Position numbers and translations under genes: made by a program. 64,000 bases of DNA from JAIEPX01 sp963725255 (GTDB lineage Bacteria > Pseudomonadota > Gammaproteobacteria > JAIEPX01), in contig CAVRXV010000005.1 in the NCBI GenBank assembly GCA_963725255.1, positions 124,001-188,000 of the forward strand, in the 5' to 3' direction. The notes below the pieces were generated by a model, which did not search any database, was not told the origin of the DNA, and was given only the letters and a program-made list of their open reading frames with translations. Position 1 is the first letter of the stretch. Each line of letters starts with the position of its first letter. Of this stretch, positions 56,466 to 64,000 are shown piece after piece.

Positions 56466-56681
56466 GATATGACCCCTGATGATGGATAGATACTTTTAAA
56501 TAAAAGCTAATACTACATGAATTTATCTGGTGAGTCAATAGCATTCATAGAAATATGAACTTATTTTGGAAATAATTGCCATGATGTAGTAAATAAAGTT
56601 TGTGGTTTGCTTGATTATCAAAATGTTTATACTATTGCCCAATTAAGGTTAACCTTGTCTTATCACTATTTGGAGTTAAGC

Positions 56682-57623
56682 ATGAAAGTTAAATGCGGAA
56701 CACGAGGAAGTATGTTGGCGGTAATGCAAACGCAGTTGGTCATTGATGCGCTCAAAGAAAAGCATCCTGGACTTCAGATTGAGATGCAAGAAATGTCAAC
56801 GAGGGGTGACGCCATCCAAGATGATCCACTCGGTGGAATTACCAATAAAAAAGATTGGATCTATGAATTGGAAATTGCGATTTTAAATGGCGATATTGAT
56901 TTTGCAGTGCATTCATCAAAAGATATTCCTAGATTAATTGAAACGGGAACCACTCTTTTACCAGTTTTGCCACGTGGAAATCCTGGTGATGCTTTTATTG
57001 GACGTTTAATTTCAGAGCAAGGTGAGCGACTGAAATTTTCAGATTTACCAAAAGGAGCGAAAGTTGGAACATCGAGTTTACGACGTCGCGCTTATTTGTT
57101 GAAATTACGACCCGATTTAAATATTGTTGAATCTCGAGGTAATGTGCCAGAACGATTACAGAAAATGGATGAAGATTTACATGATGATTTAGCGGGAATT
57201 TTATTAGCTGCAGCAGGGCTGGAAAGATTGCAATTAAAAAATTTACGCTGTGAAATTATTTCAAAAGATCAAATGCTGCCCGGATTAAGTCAAGCAACAT
57301 TGGCTGTGCAATTTCGTGAAAATGATGAAAACATGAAGAAAATGTTGAATACATTAGTGCACACTCCAACATTTGCAACTTGGCAAGCAGAGCGCAGCGT
57401 AATAAAAACATTACAACCTCATTGTCGAGCTGTGATGGCAGCTTACGCAGAATGTGTTGGTGATGAATTAATATTAAAAGCCGATGTAATGCTAGCTGAT
57501 GGCTCTAAGTCAGTTAGTGCAGAAGGTCGTGCGAATATGAATCAAGCAGAAATGTTGGGCGAGTCTATAGCAAAACAATTATTAGAAAAAGGTGCGCAAC
57601 AATTGATCGATGCATGTCGTTAA
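56682..57623 (+). CDS. hemC: Hydroxymethylbilane synthase (porphobilinogen deaminase), divergent
   Basis: The start is ATG 56682 behind TTGGAG; an in-frame TTG at 56607 gives a 25-residue extension unlike the family. The product has about 313 residues. It polymerises four porphobilinogens in heme synthesis. Seen: 'CGTRGSMLAVMQTQLV', 'ELEIAILNGDIDFAVHSSKDIP' (catalytic Asp), 'GTSSLRRRAYLLKLRPDLNIVESRGNVPERL' (substrate Arg set) and the dipyrromethane-binding Cys in 'LQPHCRAVMAAYAE'. Unusual: 'LGGITNKKDWIYELE' replaces the common G-G-K-G-L-F-x-K-E-L-E, and 'HCRAVMAAY' replaces G-C-Q-V-P. It may represent a divergent branch. Confidence 0.88.
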   Translation: MKVKCGTRGSMLAVMQTQLVIDALKEKHPGLQIEMQEMSTRGDAIQDDPLGGITNKKDWIYELEIAILNGDIDFAVHSSKDIPRLIETGTTLLPVLPRGNPGDAFIGRLISEQGERLKFSDLPKGAKVGTSSLRRRAYLLKLRPDLNIVESRGNVPERLQKMDEDLHDDLAGILLAAAGLERLQLKNLRCEIISKDQMLPGLSQATLAVQFRENDENMKKMLNTLVHTPTFATWQAERSVIKTLQPHCRAVMAAYAECVGDELILKADVMLADGSKSVSAEGRANMNQAEMLGESIAKQLLEKGAQQLIDACR

Positions 57624-57631
57624 AATCTGCT

Positions 57632-58318
57632 CTATGCCACATTATTCATTTGTGATTTTATCCACGTGTCAATCTTAGTGTAATGATCAGCTATGAAATT
57701 GGCGTGGGTAAGTGAGCTTGAGTTGTGCGTAGTTGTAAGTGCAACTACTTTCATCCCAGCCGCTTTTGCTGCAGCAATCCCGATGGGAGTATCTTCAATT
57801 ACTAGGCAATTTTCAGGTGAAATATTTAAGCGATTAGCGGTTAATAAGTAACCTTCGGGCGATGGCTTCCCTTCGTTTATATCATCTTTTGCTGTAATTA
57901 CTTTGAAATATTTTTTTAGAGAACCACCTTCCAAGAGATTTAGTGTGGCATCAATTTCAACTCTAGTCGCACAACTGCAAATGGCAAAATTATTAATTGA
58001 TTTAGAATGAGTCGCTAAAAATTCCCTGATCCCTTCTATTCCCTCCAAAGGTTTTTTATCATGAATTATTTTTTTGTATTCTTCAATTTTTCTCATCCTG
58101 TGTAGCTTGGATTGTTCTGCTGAACATGATATTTTCTTATTATTGAAAATTGACTCAAACATCTCGTCGTCAGCAAGGCCAGCATATTTTTGAAAATATT
58201 CATCATTAGAGATAGTGAATCCTAGTTTTTCAAAAACTTTATTGCATGCTTGTAAGTGGAGTTTTTCACTATCGAATAAAACCCCATCAAAATCGAATAT
58301 AATTGCTTTAACTGTCAT
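57632..58318 (-). CDS. HAD-superfamily hydrolase, beta-phosphoglucomutase/phosphatase-like
   Basis: The product has 228 residues. Motif I 'IIFDFDGVLFDSEKLH', motif II 'AICSCATRVE' (Ser/Thr weakly placed), motif III Lys in 'INEGKPSPEGYLLTANRL' and motif IV 'CLVIEDTPIGIAAAKAAGMKVVAL'. The cap domain lies between motifs I and II. Substrates in this subgroup include sugar phosphates and phosphoglycolate. It is convergent with hemC (8-bp gap) and divergent from the DUF188 gene. Confidence 0.9.
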   Translation of the reverse strand: MTVKAIIFDFDGVLFDSEKLHLQACNKVFEKLGFTISNDEYFQKYAGLADDEMFESIFNNKKISCSAEQSKLHRMRKIEEYKKIIHDKKPLEGIEGIREFLATHSKSINNFAICSCATRVEIDATLNLLEGGSLKKYFKVITAKDDINEGKPSPEGYLLTANRLNISPENCLVIEDTPIGIAAAKAAGMKVVALTTTHNSSSLTHANFIADHYTKIDTWIKSQMNNVA

Positions 58319-58436
58319 TGATGGTTACCCGCTCTAAGTTGATATACTTTTCTAAAACATGCGATATGGATCATTATCATATAAAATTACGGTAATATCC
58401 AGGTTAATACTGCGAATTTGAGAAGCTAACACAATG

Positions 58437-58511
58437 TGAGTCAAGAGTGACTCATGAGTCAAGAATGAGTCACTTGAGTCAAGATGCTTACGGCTTGACT
58501 CAGCTGACTCA
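58437..58511. repeat. Cluster of seven TGA(G/C)TCA heptamers
   Basis: Heptamers begin at 58437, 58448, 58455, 58466, 58475, 58496 and 58505; four read TGAGTCA and three TGACTCA. The second and third together form a perfect 14-bp palindrome. The fourth and fifth pair with the sixth and seventh to make a long hairpin (16 Watson-Crick pairs, one wobble, one mismatch) around ATGCTTACGG. A TTGACT inside it, 17 bp before TATCAG, may be the -35 of the DUF188 gene. No known bacterial operator is recognised. Confidence 0.8.
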
Positions 58512-58579
58512 ATCTTGTATCAGATTAGGTTGGTTTGGCGCTGAGGTCAGTTTCATGCGCCACTTTGAGAAGGAATGAC

Positions 58580-59026
58580 ATGAAAATTTACATCGATGCG
58601 GATGCATGCCCAAAAGCGATAAAAGAAATACTGATAAAAGCAGCTATTCGTACACAGCGTGAGCTGATATTGGTAGCGAACAAACCATTAAATGTGGCTC
58701 GTCATGCATTAATTAAAACGGTGTTAGTGCCGAGTGGTTTCGATGTTGCTGATGATTATATTGCTGATGTTGTTGAGCCCCATGATTTAGTGATTACGGC
58801 AGATATTCCATTGGCTGATAAAGTGATTGATAAACATGCGGTTGCACTGAATCCGCGTGGGACGCTTTATACCAAAGAAAATATTAAGCAACGACTTAGT
58901 GTGCGAAACTTTAATGAAGTCCTTCGTTCTACTGGCATACAGACCGGTGGACCCAAAGTGATGAGTAAACAAGATATTCAACAATTTGCTAATGCGCTAG
59001 ATCGGTATTTGGCAATTAATAAATAA
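58580..59026 (+). CDS. YaiI/YqxD family (DUF188) protein
   Basis: The start is ATG 58580 behind AGAAGGAATGAC; the longer open frame to 58535 lacks a ribosome-binding site and does not fit the family. The product has 148 residues: 'MKIYIDADACPKAIKEILIKAA', 'VADDYIADVVEPHDLVITADIPLADKVI', 'ALNPRGTLYTKENI' and 'TGGPKVMSKQDIQQFANALDRYL' match UPF0178 throughout. The PIN-like Asp cluster (D-A-D, D-D-Y-I, T-A-D) is complete. Function is not established. Confidence 0.93.
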   Translation: MKIYIDADACPKAIKEILIKAAIRTQRELILVANKPLNVARHALIKTVLVPSGFDVADDYIADVVEPHDLVITADIPLADKVIDKHAVALNPRGTLYTKENIKQRLSVRNFNEVLRSTGIQTGGPKVMSKQDIQQFANALDRYLAINK

Positions 59027-59135
59027 AACCGCGCTCAATGATAACGATTCTTTTAAATAAGCCATTACAGGGAAAACAACGGATTAACTATGCATCAAGC
59101 AAAGATTTGACCCCTTTACGCCTTCAGTAAACGTC

Positions 59136-59257
59136 TTGTCTTCTCGGGAAGACAATAAACAGATAAAACTTGTCTTCTTGGAAAGACAAGTAACGGCCAA
59201 TAGTTGTCTTGTATAGAAGACAAGCCTGTGCTATAGTATCATCCTGGATACTATACA
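59136..59257 (+). promoter_or_regulatory. Three palindromes at exact 34-bp period plus promoter dyad, upstream of the DUF4143 ATPase
   Basis: Palindrome a is TTGTCTTCTCGGGAAGACAA (59136-59155). Palindrome b has arms CTTGTCTT and AAGACAAG (59169-59190). Palindrome c has arms TTGTCTT and AAGACAA (59204-59223). Their centres lie at 59145.5, 59179.5 and 59213.5, exactly 34 bp apart. A fourth, unrelated dyad TATAGTATC/GATACTATA (59232-59255) follows. TTGTAT (59209-59214, inside c) and TATAGT (59232-59237) are 17 bp apart and form a likely promoter, so a protein on c would block RNA polymerase. Confidence 0.8.
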
Positions 59258-59274
59258 AGGATATGGAGCTCTGA

Positions 59275-60555
59275 ATGAAAGAATTACTAGTCACCTTGCT
59301 AAAAGAGTCCTTTGAGGCGATTGAACAAGCGCGCGAGGGTGTGCCAAGGGCAATCCGGCTCCCTCAATCAGAGCAGATGATCAAAGTTGCAATAGGAATG
59401 CGACGATCAGGTAAAACCTACACACTCTATCAAAGAATAAATCAACTTCTAGACCAAGGAATAAAAAAAGAACAAATCCTTTTTATAGACTTCGAAGATG
59501 ATCGGTTGCTGCCCATGACGGCTAAAGAAATGGGCCAATTTCTCGATGAATTCTACTCAATCTACCCGGAGAACCACGGTGAAAAATGTTACTTTTTTCT
59601 AGACGAAGTCCAAAATATTGAGGGTTGGTACCAAGTTATCCGTCGTTATTTTAAGAGTAAAAAAGTTGAGCTGACGATAACGGGATCATCCGCGAAACTA
59701 TTAAGCAAAGAAATCAATACTTCTCTGCGAGGACGTTCTTTATCAGTAGAAATATTGCCATATAGTTTTGCTGAGTTTCGTCTTGCACAAAACTTGCCCA
59801 CCCCTGAGGCTCCATTTGGTAGGCAAGCTTATGATATTGCCAACAAACAGATGACAGATTATTTTACTAAGGGCGGCTTTCCAGCCGTTCAGTCAATGCA
59901 CGAGCATGAGTGGCGTGAAACATTGCAAGGGTATGTCGAAACGGTCATCCTCAAAGATATTATTGAGCGATACAATATCTCTAATATTACACTCCTCAAA
60001 TATTTAACAAAAACACTACTTATCAACGCAGCGGCGCCATTCTCAATCAATAAATTCTACAATGACATCAAAAGTCAGGGATATAAAGTCAGCAGAGAAA
60101 CACTCCACAATTATGTAAATTATATTGAAGATGCATTTTTGATTTTCAACGTACCCATATATTCTGAATCTGTACGAGCACAACACACCACGCCGAACAA
60201 AATTTATGCGATAGATAACGGATTGATCAATGCATTTTCACTTAAAATAAAAGATATCTATCACAAACTCCTAGAAAACCAAGTCTACCTTGATTTCCGA
60301 CGTCAAGGAAAAGACATTTTTTATTACAACACAAAAGATGGCTACGAAATCGATTTTGTGACAGTGGACAAAGGCGGTGAGCGTGAACTTATACAAGTGA
60401 CCTGGGATATGGCTGACCCAAACACCGCTGAGCGTGAGCAGAGGGCCTTGGATCAAGCACAACAAGAATTGGGTATCAAGGGACGGATTATAACGAGTAA
60501 GGAATATTCAGTTCAGGGTGTAAGCGAGAGAGAAACAGAAAAAGGGCGGATCTAA
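59275..60555 (+). CDS. Stand-alone AAA_14/DUF4143 ATPase
   Basis: The product has 426 residues; the start at ATG 59275 lies behind GGAGCTCTGA. N-terminal ATPase: Walker A 'VAIGMRRSGKTYTLYQRI', 'ILFIDFEDDRLLPM', Walker B 'CYFFLDEVQNIEGWYQVIRRYF' and sensor 'LTITGSSAKLLSKEI', followed by 'TSLRGRSLSVEILPYSFAEF'. Middle: 'YVETVILKDIIERYNI' and a winged-helix-like part ('FYNDIKSQGYKVSRETLHNYVNYI'). C-terminal DUF4143: 'KIYAIDNGLINAF', 'LENQVYLDFRRQG' and 'YEIDFVTVDKGGERELIQV'. Such ATPases are widespread, patchily distributed and of unknown function. It has an elaborate operator array and no regulator next to it. Confidence 0.93.
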   Translation: MKELLVTLLKESFEAIEQAREGVPRAIRLPQSEQMIKVAIGMRRSGKTYTLYQRINQLLDQGIKKEQILFIDFEDDRLLPMTAKEMGQFLDEFYSIYPENHGEKCYFFLDEVQNIEGWYQVIRRYFKSKKVELTITGSSAKLLSKEINTSLRGRSLSVEILPYSFAEFRLAQNLPTPEAPFGRQAYDIANKQMTDYFTKGGFPAVQSMHEHEWRETLQGYVETVILKDIIERYNISNITLLKYLTKTLLINAAAPFSINKFYNDIKSQGYKVSRETLHNYVNYIEDAFLIFNVPIYSESVRAQHTTPNKIYAIDNGLINAFSLKIKDIYHKLLENQVYLDFRRQGKDIFYYNTKDGYEIDFVTVDKGGERELIQVTWDMADPNTAEREQRALDQAQQELGIKGRIITSKEYSVQGVSERETEKGRI

Positions 60556-60974
60556 GTTTTATGAAAAGAACAACATTCAACTAAACGGTGAATCTGACCC
60601 TACAAATAAAATGGTGTCGAGAGCAATTAATGAGGTACAGAGGTGAAAATGATTTAAAAAAGGTGCGTTTGAAAACTCTATATAATTCTCAAAAAATTCT
60701 GAGAGCAGAGTCAGAGTGTCAAATCGAAATGAGAGCAAAATTCAGGTTGAATGAATTAAAATATCGCAATATAAATTATAAGTATTAATTAGGCTATATT
60801 ACAGATGGGATTTCATTGCCAAAATTTCCACTCTAATAATTTAACCATTGTACCTAAGATTTCATTATTAATTGTAAATATCTTGACAGTCGCAGTACTT
60901 CGCGTTTCGTAGTGATTATATGCTATAATTGAAAGCTGAAAATAGTTTATTAATAACGAAAGGAAGCACAACTT
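60556..60974. other. Intergenic region with a doubtful small open frame
   Basis: This 419-bp stretch follows the DUF4143 ATPase. The only open frame (60588-60788 from GTG, or 60630-60788 from ATG, 52 codons, very basic: 'KKVRLKTLYNSQKILRAES') has a weak GAGAG at best. I do not call it a gene. The 3' half holds the promoter of the next gene. Confidence 0.5.
60897..60929 (+). promoter_or_regulatory. Extended -10 promoter with upstream dyad
   Basis: TGCTATAAT (60921-60929) is an extended -10. No -35 lies 17 bp upstream. Instead an imperfect dyad, ACTTCG...CGTAGT (60897-60913), sits there, with a consensus TTGACA (60883-60888) too far away. The dyad may bind a regulator. Confidence 0.5.
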
Positions 60975-61955
60975 ATGGCCTCAATTATGCGTGAGGAGGA
61001 GGAAATTAAACGAGCTATATCTGATCAATTGACGTTTATTGCAAACAGCTGTGATTTATTTGACAAAGGCTGCCGCGCTGAAGCTATTAGAATTTCAGCA
61101 GCAATTAATATTTTACTTGAATCCAGAAAAAAAGAATCTAAGGGACTGTTACGAAGACAAGACTACCCATTTAAAATCCTATCAACTGTGCCTGATTCAA
61201 CAGATATGAATATTGATAGGCTAATAGTTTCAATTAAGGAAAATTTTCACGAAGCGGAAAAGGATTTTGAAAAATTTAAATCAACTATGAAAATTAACGA
61301 GAAATTCATGCTGACATTCATATTGGAATTGAAAGCATGGTACTTATTCACATTCGATTGCCACGGCACTGAAATTTCATGCCCCCTTAAAGAGTTGAAA
61401 AAGCATACCATCTTTAAAAATGATAAAAATGGGAACTTAACAATTATGAACTGGATCAACAGTTGCAGCGACAAATATCATAATATTAGCGATGAAGGGA
61501 AAATAGGAATTATAAAAAATCTAAATTTTTTACTTTACCAAAATAAATGTATTTATTTGCCTGATGAGTACTCTCCAATGTTGATGTATATAATAGGTAG
61601 CAAAGTACACAGACCAAGCGATTGGTTTGATAAAAAATATATTGGTATCGACCAGTGGTATGATGAAACAATATTTATCACAACTGACGAAAGTAAAGAA
61701 AGGTATATTTTAACAAGAAAACTGTTAATAGAATCAGCAAGAGACAAGGATGGTGGTGGTCATTTTGATAAGCAGTTGAGTAATGATGGCTACTACAATA
61801 GCAAAAAGATGCGAGAGCTTCCCATGATAATAGACGGAGAACCTATGACAATAGAGCACAGTAATTTAATTATGCTAAGACAACTTGGATACGAAATATT
61901 AAATTCTCCCTCAATAGCTCAATACCTAAACAAAGTTAATGCGAAAAAGACCTAA
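60975..61955 (+). CDS. Uncharacterised protein of an accessory-region family
   Basis: The product has 326 residues and starts behind AAAGGAAGCACAACTT. The N-terminus 'SIMREEEEIKRAISDQLTFIANSCDLFDKGCRAEAIRISAAINILL' and 'LLIESARDKDGGGHFDKQLSNDGYYNSKKM' recall a hypothetical-protein family I have seen near phage and mobile genes, with 'DE-A-K-R-L-A' and 'A-x-x-D-G-G-A-H-V-D' motifs. Function unknown. It lies in an accessory stretch after the DUF4143 ATPase. No signal peptide or membrane segment. Confidence 0.7.
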   Translation: MASIMREEEEIKRAISDQLTFIANSCDLFDKGCRAEAIRISAAINILLESRKKESKGLLRRQDYPFKILSTVPDSTDMNIDRLIVSIKENFHEAEKDFEKFKSTMKINEKFMLTFILELKAWYLFTFDCHGTEISCPLKELKKHTIFKNDKNGNLTIMNWINSCSDKYHNISDEGKIGIIKNLNFLLYQNKCIYLPDEYSPMLMYIIGSKVHRPSDWFDKKYIGIDQWYDETIFITTDESKERYILTRKLLIESARDKDGGGHFDKQLSNDGYYNSKKMRELPMIIDGEPMTIEHSNLIMLRQLGYEILNSPSIAQYLNKVNAKKT

Positions 61956-62153
61956 GATGGTATGCGTTAATAAATTATCTTTTTCATCTTCTTAAATCAA
62001 AGGCATATATGCTTTTCTGTTGATAAAAGTTTCTTAATCTTATTTAAAGAGCTATCAAACATTTATACCGTCTCCGATTATAGCTTTAAAAAATTCATTG
62101 TATTCAAGATTTTCAATATTCAGCTATTACCTTTAGCAATGAACGATCTTGAT

Positions 62154-62507
62154 TTACGGCTGGCCTAGAACCCATCGCTGATAAGCGATCTGGCTAAGTT
62201 CTCTGGGAGAAATATTATGATCAGCAAAATGTTTTTGATCAGAATCAGGTAGGTCACCAATTTTATATAACCAAGTGCTTACATAACCAGAATTATCATT
62301 TACATCTAACTGAAGTGACCACGCGGGTTGTGTTGATGATAAAGTCCCTACATTGCCGGGTAAGTAAAGTTCATAATTGTTATTACTACGATACTTATCT
62401 AAAACTTCTATTTTAAAAGACACAACTTGCAACTCGTTTTTTTCTTTGTCACTAAAGTTGGAGGGATCACAATTAACCCGTTTTACAACATAAAAATCAT
62501 TATTCAT
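62154..62507 (-). CDS. Small uncharacterised protein
   Basis: The product has 117 residues; the start lies behind AAGGAATATGTGAA on the minus strand, a good ribosome-binding site. The sequence is acidic and strand-rich, without Sec signal or membrane segment ('VVSFKIEVLDKY', 'NYELYLPGNVGTL', 'WSLQLDVNDNSGYVSTWLYKIGDL'). It could be an immunity-type or structural protein; nothing specific is recognised. Confidence 0.6.
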   Translation of the reverse strand: MNNDFYVVKRVNCDPSNFSDKEKNELQVVSFKIEVLDKYRSNNNYELYLPGNVGTLSSTQPAWSLQLDVNDNSGYVSTWLYKIGDLPDSDQKHFADHNISPRELSQIAYQRWVLGQP

Positions 62508-62677
62508 TTCACATATTCCTTGGATGGTTACACTGAGTCAAATTGTAGTACTACTTGTCTAAACGTCAATTATGTACTCTATTCGTCCTCATTTTGTTGA
62601 TAAGGTGCATATTCACGTCAGATCAAATAGAATGATAGGCATGATGTCTGAAAACATAAACTTGAGGGGAAAGTGTC

Positions 62678-62980
62678 ATGAATCAAATGGGCTTAGAGAG
62701 TATCTCGTGTGAAGCGTTGCATCAGAAAATAACAGCGGGTGAGGCTGTTGTGTTAATCGATGTTCGTTCACCAGAAGAACATGCGAGTTTTAATATCGGG
62801 GGTAAGCTGATCCCTCTATCAGAGCTGCATGGTCGTGCGTGCGAGTTAAATCTGGAAGATGATATAATAGTCTATTGTCTTTCTGGAATGCGAAGTGCGT
62901 CGGCTGTGGAGATTTTAAATTCGATGAATTTTAAATCAGTAAGGTCATTGGCTGGCGGATTAAAGAATTGGAATTATTAG
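62678..62980 (+). CDS. Single-domain rhodanese-like protein
   Basis: The product has 100 residues: 'VVLIDVRSPEEHASFNIGGKLIPLSEL', active-site loop 'YCLSGMRSASA' with Cys (C-x4-R loop of six residues, GlpE-type), and C-terminal 'VRSLAGGLKNW'. These transfer sulfane sulfur, for example from thiosulfate to an acceptor. Start ATG 62678 behind GAGGGGAAAGTGTC. It precedes ppc by 115 bp. Confidence 0.93.
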   Translation: MNQMGLESISCEALHQKITAGEAVVLIDVRSPEEHASFNIGGKLIPLSELHGRACELNLEDDIIVYCLSGMRSASAVEILNSMNFKSVRSLAGGLKNWNY

Positions 62981-63095
62981 CTTTAATGAGAAATCTAGAC
63001 TATATTTTCAATAACAATTCCCAGTAGATTGGTCGACACAAAAGTTAGTGGTGAATTAAGTAAATTCTCAGAGTCTCCTGCTGCAAGGACCTATC

Positions 63096-64000
63096 ATGGA
63101 TGATATCGGTACTAAAAAATTTGACTTGAGTGAGCTTTATCAAAGATATGCTAAACGTTTTTTGAGTCTTCCATTCGAAGATTTGCCAGAAGCGGGCGCA
63201 TTGTTGATGAAATTCTCTGGGTTTTGTACTCAGGAACTCAAAAAAGAAAAATCACCCAGTGATATTATGAACCATTTTTTTAAGGAAGTTGCAAACGTTC
63301 ACGAAGAAAAAGAACAGATGGAATTGTTATTTTGGTTTTTACAGTTTATTGAGCGCCAGGTAGTTTTATTTGATGCAATCGAAGACGCGGTTTTTGAAAA
63401 AACGCATGATCAAAATTCGCCAGGCACGTTGGAATATTATCTAAATCATACGGCTAATATTTCTAGATCCACATTTGAAAATTATCGAATTCGTTTGGTG
63501 CTTACTGCTCACCCCACACAATTTTATCCTTCACAAATCATCGGTATTTTACAAGATCTAACGGTGTCGATTAGCAATAAAGATGAAGAAGCTGTTGGAG
63601 ATTTATTGTTGCAAATGGCTAAAACATCTTTTACAAATACGCATAAACCAACGCCGCTTGATGAAGCCTTATTTCTTTGCCAGTATTTGGACCAGATTTT
63701 TTATCCGACTATTAGTTCTCTTCAGCAAATGCTTGATGTAAAATTTGGTTTGCTGTCTCCAGCGATAGAATTAGGATTTTGGCCTGGAGGTGATCGTGAT
63801 GGAAATCCTAATGTTACAACGCAGATTACAGAAGAAGTCGTTAATATGCTGCATCTGCGTATTTTAAATAAATATCAATACGAATTAGAGCAACTAAAAC
63901 ATCGGTTAACCTTTAAACATATTCTAGAAATATTGGAGAATGTTGATAGTCGACTAAATGCGACGATTCAGAGCACGTTACAACAATCAAAGCTAGATGG
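63096..64000 (+). CDS. ppc: Phosphoenolpyruvate carboxylase, 3' end outside window
   Basis: The frame starts at ATG 63096 behind CAAGGACCTATC and is open to the window end (301 codons of roughly 900). It makes oxaloacetate from PEP and bicarbonate to feed the TCA cycle. The visible N-terminal third has the catalytic His in 'RLVLTAHPTQFYPSQI' and 'LGFWPGGDRDGNPNVT', both diagnostic. The sequence up to the first motif is more divergent than in E. coli and contains a helical, acidic insert. Confidence 0.95.
   Translation, partial: MDDIGTKKFDLSELYQRYAKRFLSLPFEDLPEAGALLMKFSGFCTQELKKEKSPSDIMNHFFKEVANVHEEKEQMELLFWFLQFIERQVVLFDAIEDAVFEKTHDQNSPGTLEYYLNHTANISRSTFENYRIRLVLTAHPTQFYPSQIIGILQDLTVSISNKDEEAVGDLLLQMAKTSFTNTHKPTPLDEALFLCQYLDQIFYPTISSLQQMLDVKFGLLSPAIELGFWPGGDRDGNPNVTTQITEEVVNMLHLRILNKYQYELEQLKHRLTFKHILEILENVDSRLNATIQSTLQQSKLD

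Noticed and set aside
58437..58511. Eukaryotic AP-1 binding cluster
   Set aside because: The heptamer equals the AP-1 site, but there is no reason for host factors to act on this bacterial promoter; a bacterial regulator or hairpin role is simpler.
59136..59223. CRISPR-like array (34-bp period)
   Set aside because: Only three short palindromes with 12-14-bp gaps; spacers are too short, there is no cas gene, and the array overlaps a promoter.
60588..60788. 66-codon basic frame
   Set aside because: GTG start without a ribosome-binding site; composition looks non-coding.

Overview
The window looks like a chromosome segment from an AT-rich, host-associated gammaproteobacterium of the Legionellales/Coxiellales type. 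Two things point there. The oriC-proximal backbone mnmG - rsmG - parA - parB - atpIBEFHAGDC - glmU is present in its usual order. That backbone is interrupted by very large, eukaryote-like or repeat-rich proteins of the kind known as effectors in Legionella, Coxiella and Berkiella. No rRNA, CRISPR array, transposase or phage gene was seen, so the exact genus cannot be fixed.

Layout. 1-6.8 kb: a cluster of unusual proteins (an FAD-oxidoreductase-like C-terminal part, a membrane protein and a leucine-rich-repeat protein that both end in a CaaX-like tetrapeptide, and a coiled-coil protein). Three starts in this cluster are preceded, at the same distance, by a 19-bp dyad. A small LuxR-type HTH protein follows at 7.1 kb. 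7.5-9.8 kb: VOC, Nudix and an NLS-like protein. 10-11.9 kb: mnmG. 11.9-20.6 kb: an accessory block with an outer-membrane protein, three kinase-fold phosphotransferases, tRNA-Ser(GGA), a RibD/DHFR-like protein, three GNAT genes in overlapping order (one a two-domain fusion), a methyltransferase remnant, dtd, a NIF3/YqfO-like protein and an exonuclease. 20.6-28.9 kb: two giant paralogous proteins encoded on the minus strand, one with an exact 1230-bp-period internal duplication. 29.1-31.5 kb: rsmG-parA-parB. 31.5-39.5 kb: a large protein downstream of sppA, anmK, two TenA paralogues, class I aldolase and a secreted protein. 39.5-47.9 kb: the ATP synthase operon and glmU. 48-64 kb: two stand-alone AAA ATPases (DUF234 and DUF4143 types), each under a striking palindromic operator array; further large coiled-coil proteins; hemC; a HAD phosphatase; a DUF188 protein; rhodanese; and the start of ppc.

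Three things matter most. (1) Each stand-alone ATPase has palindromes that overlap its own promoter. At 59.1-59.2 kb three dyads sit at an exact 34-bp period; at 48.0 kb two repeats lie 53 bp apart around the -10. Neither has an adjacent repressor gene, which suggests self-regulated selfish or defence-like elements. (2) The 19-bp dyad regulon at 2-5.4 kb links prenylation-motif candidate effectors to a possible LuxR-type regulator. (3) atpA-atpG-atpD carry a dense patch of single-base indels from about 42.47 to 44.94 kb. Outside the indels the encoded protein is highly conserved, which is more like uncorrected sequence error than gene decay.

Other structures worth checking: seven TGA(G/C)TCA heptamers in 75 bp at 58.4 kb, and a Shine-Dalgarno-masking hairpin ahead of the second tenA.
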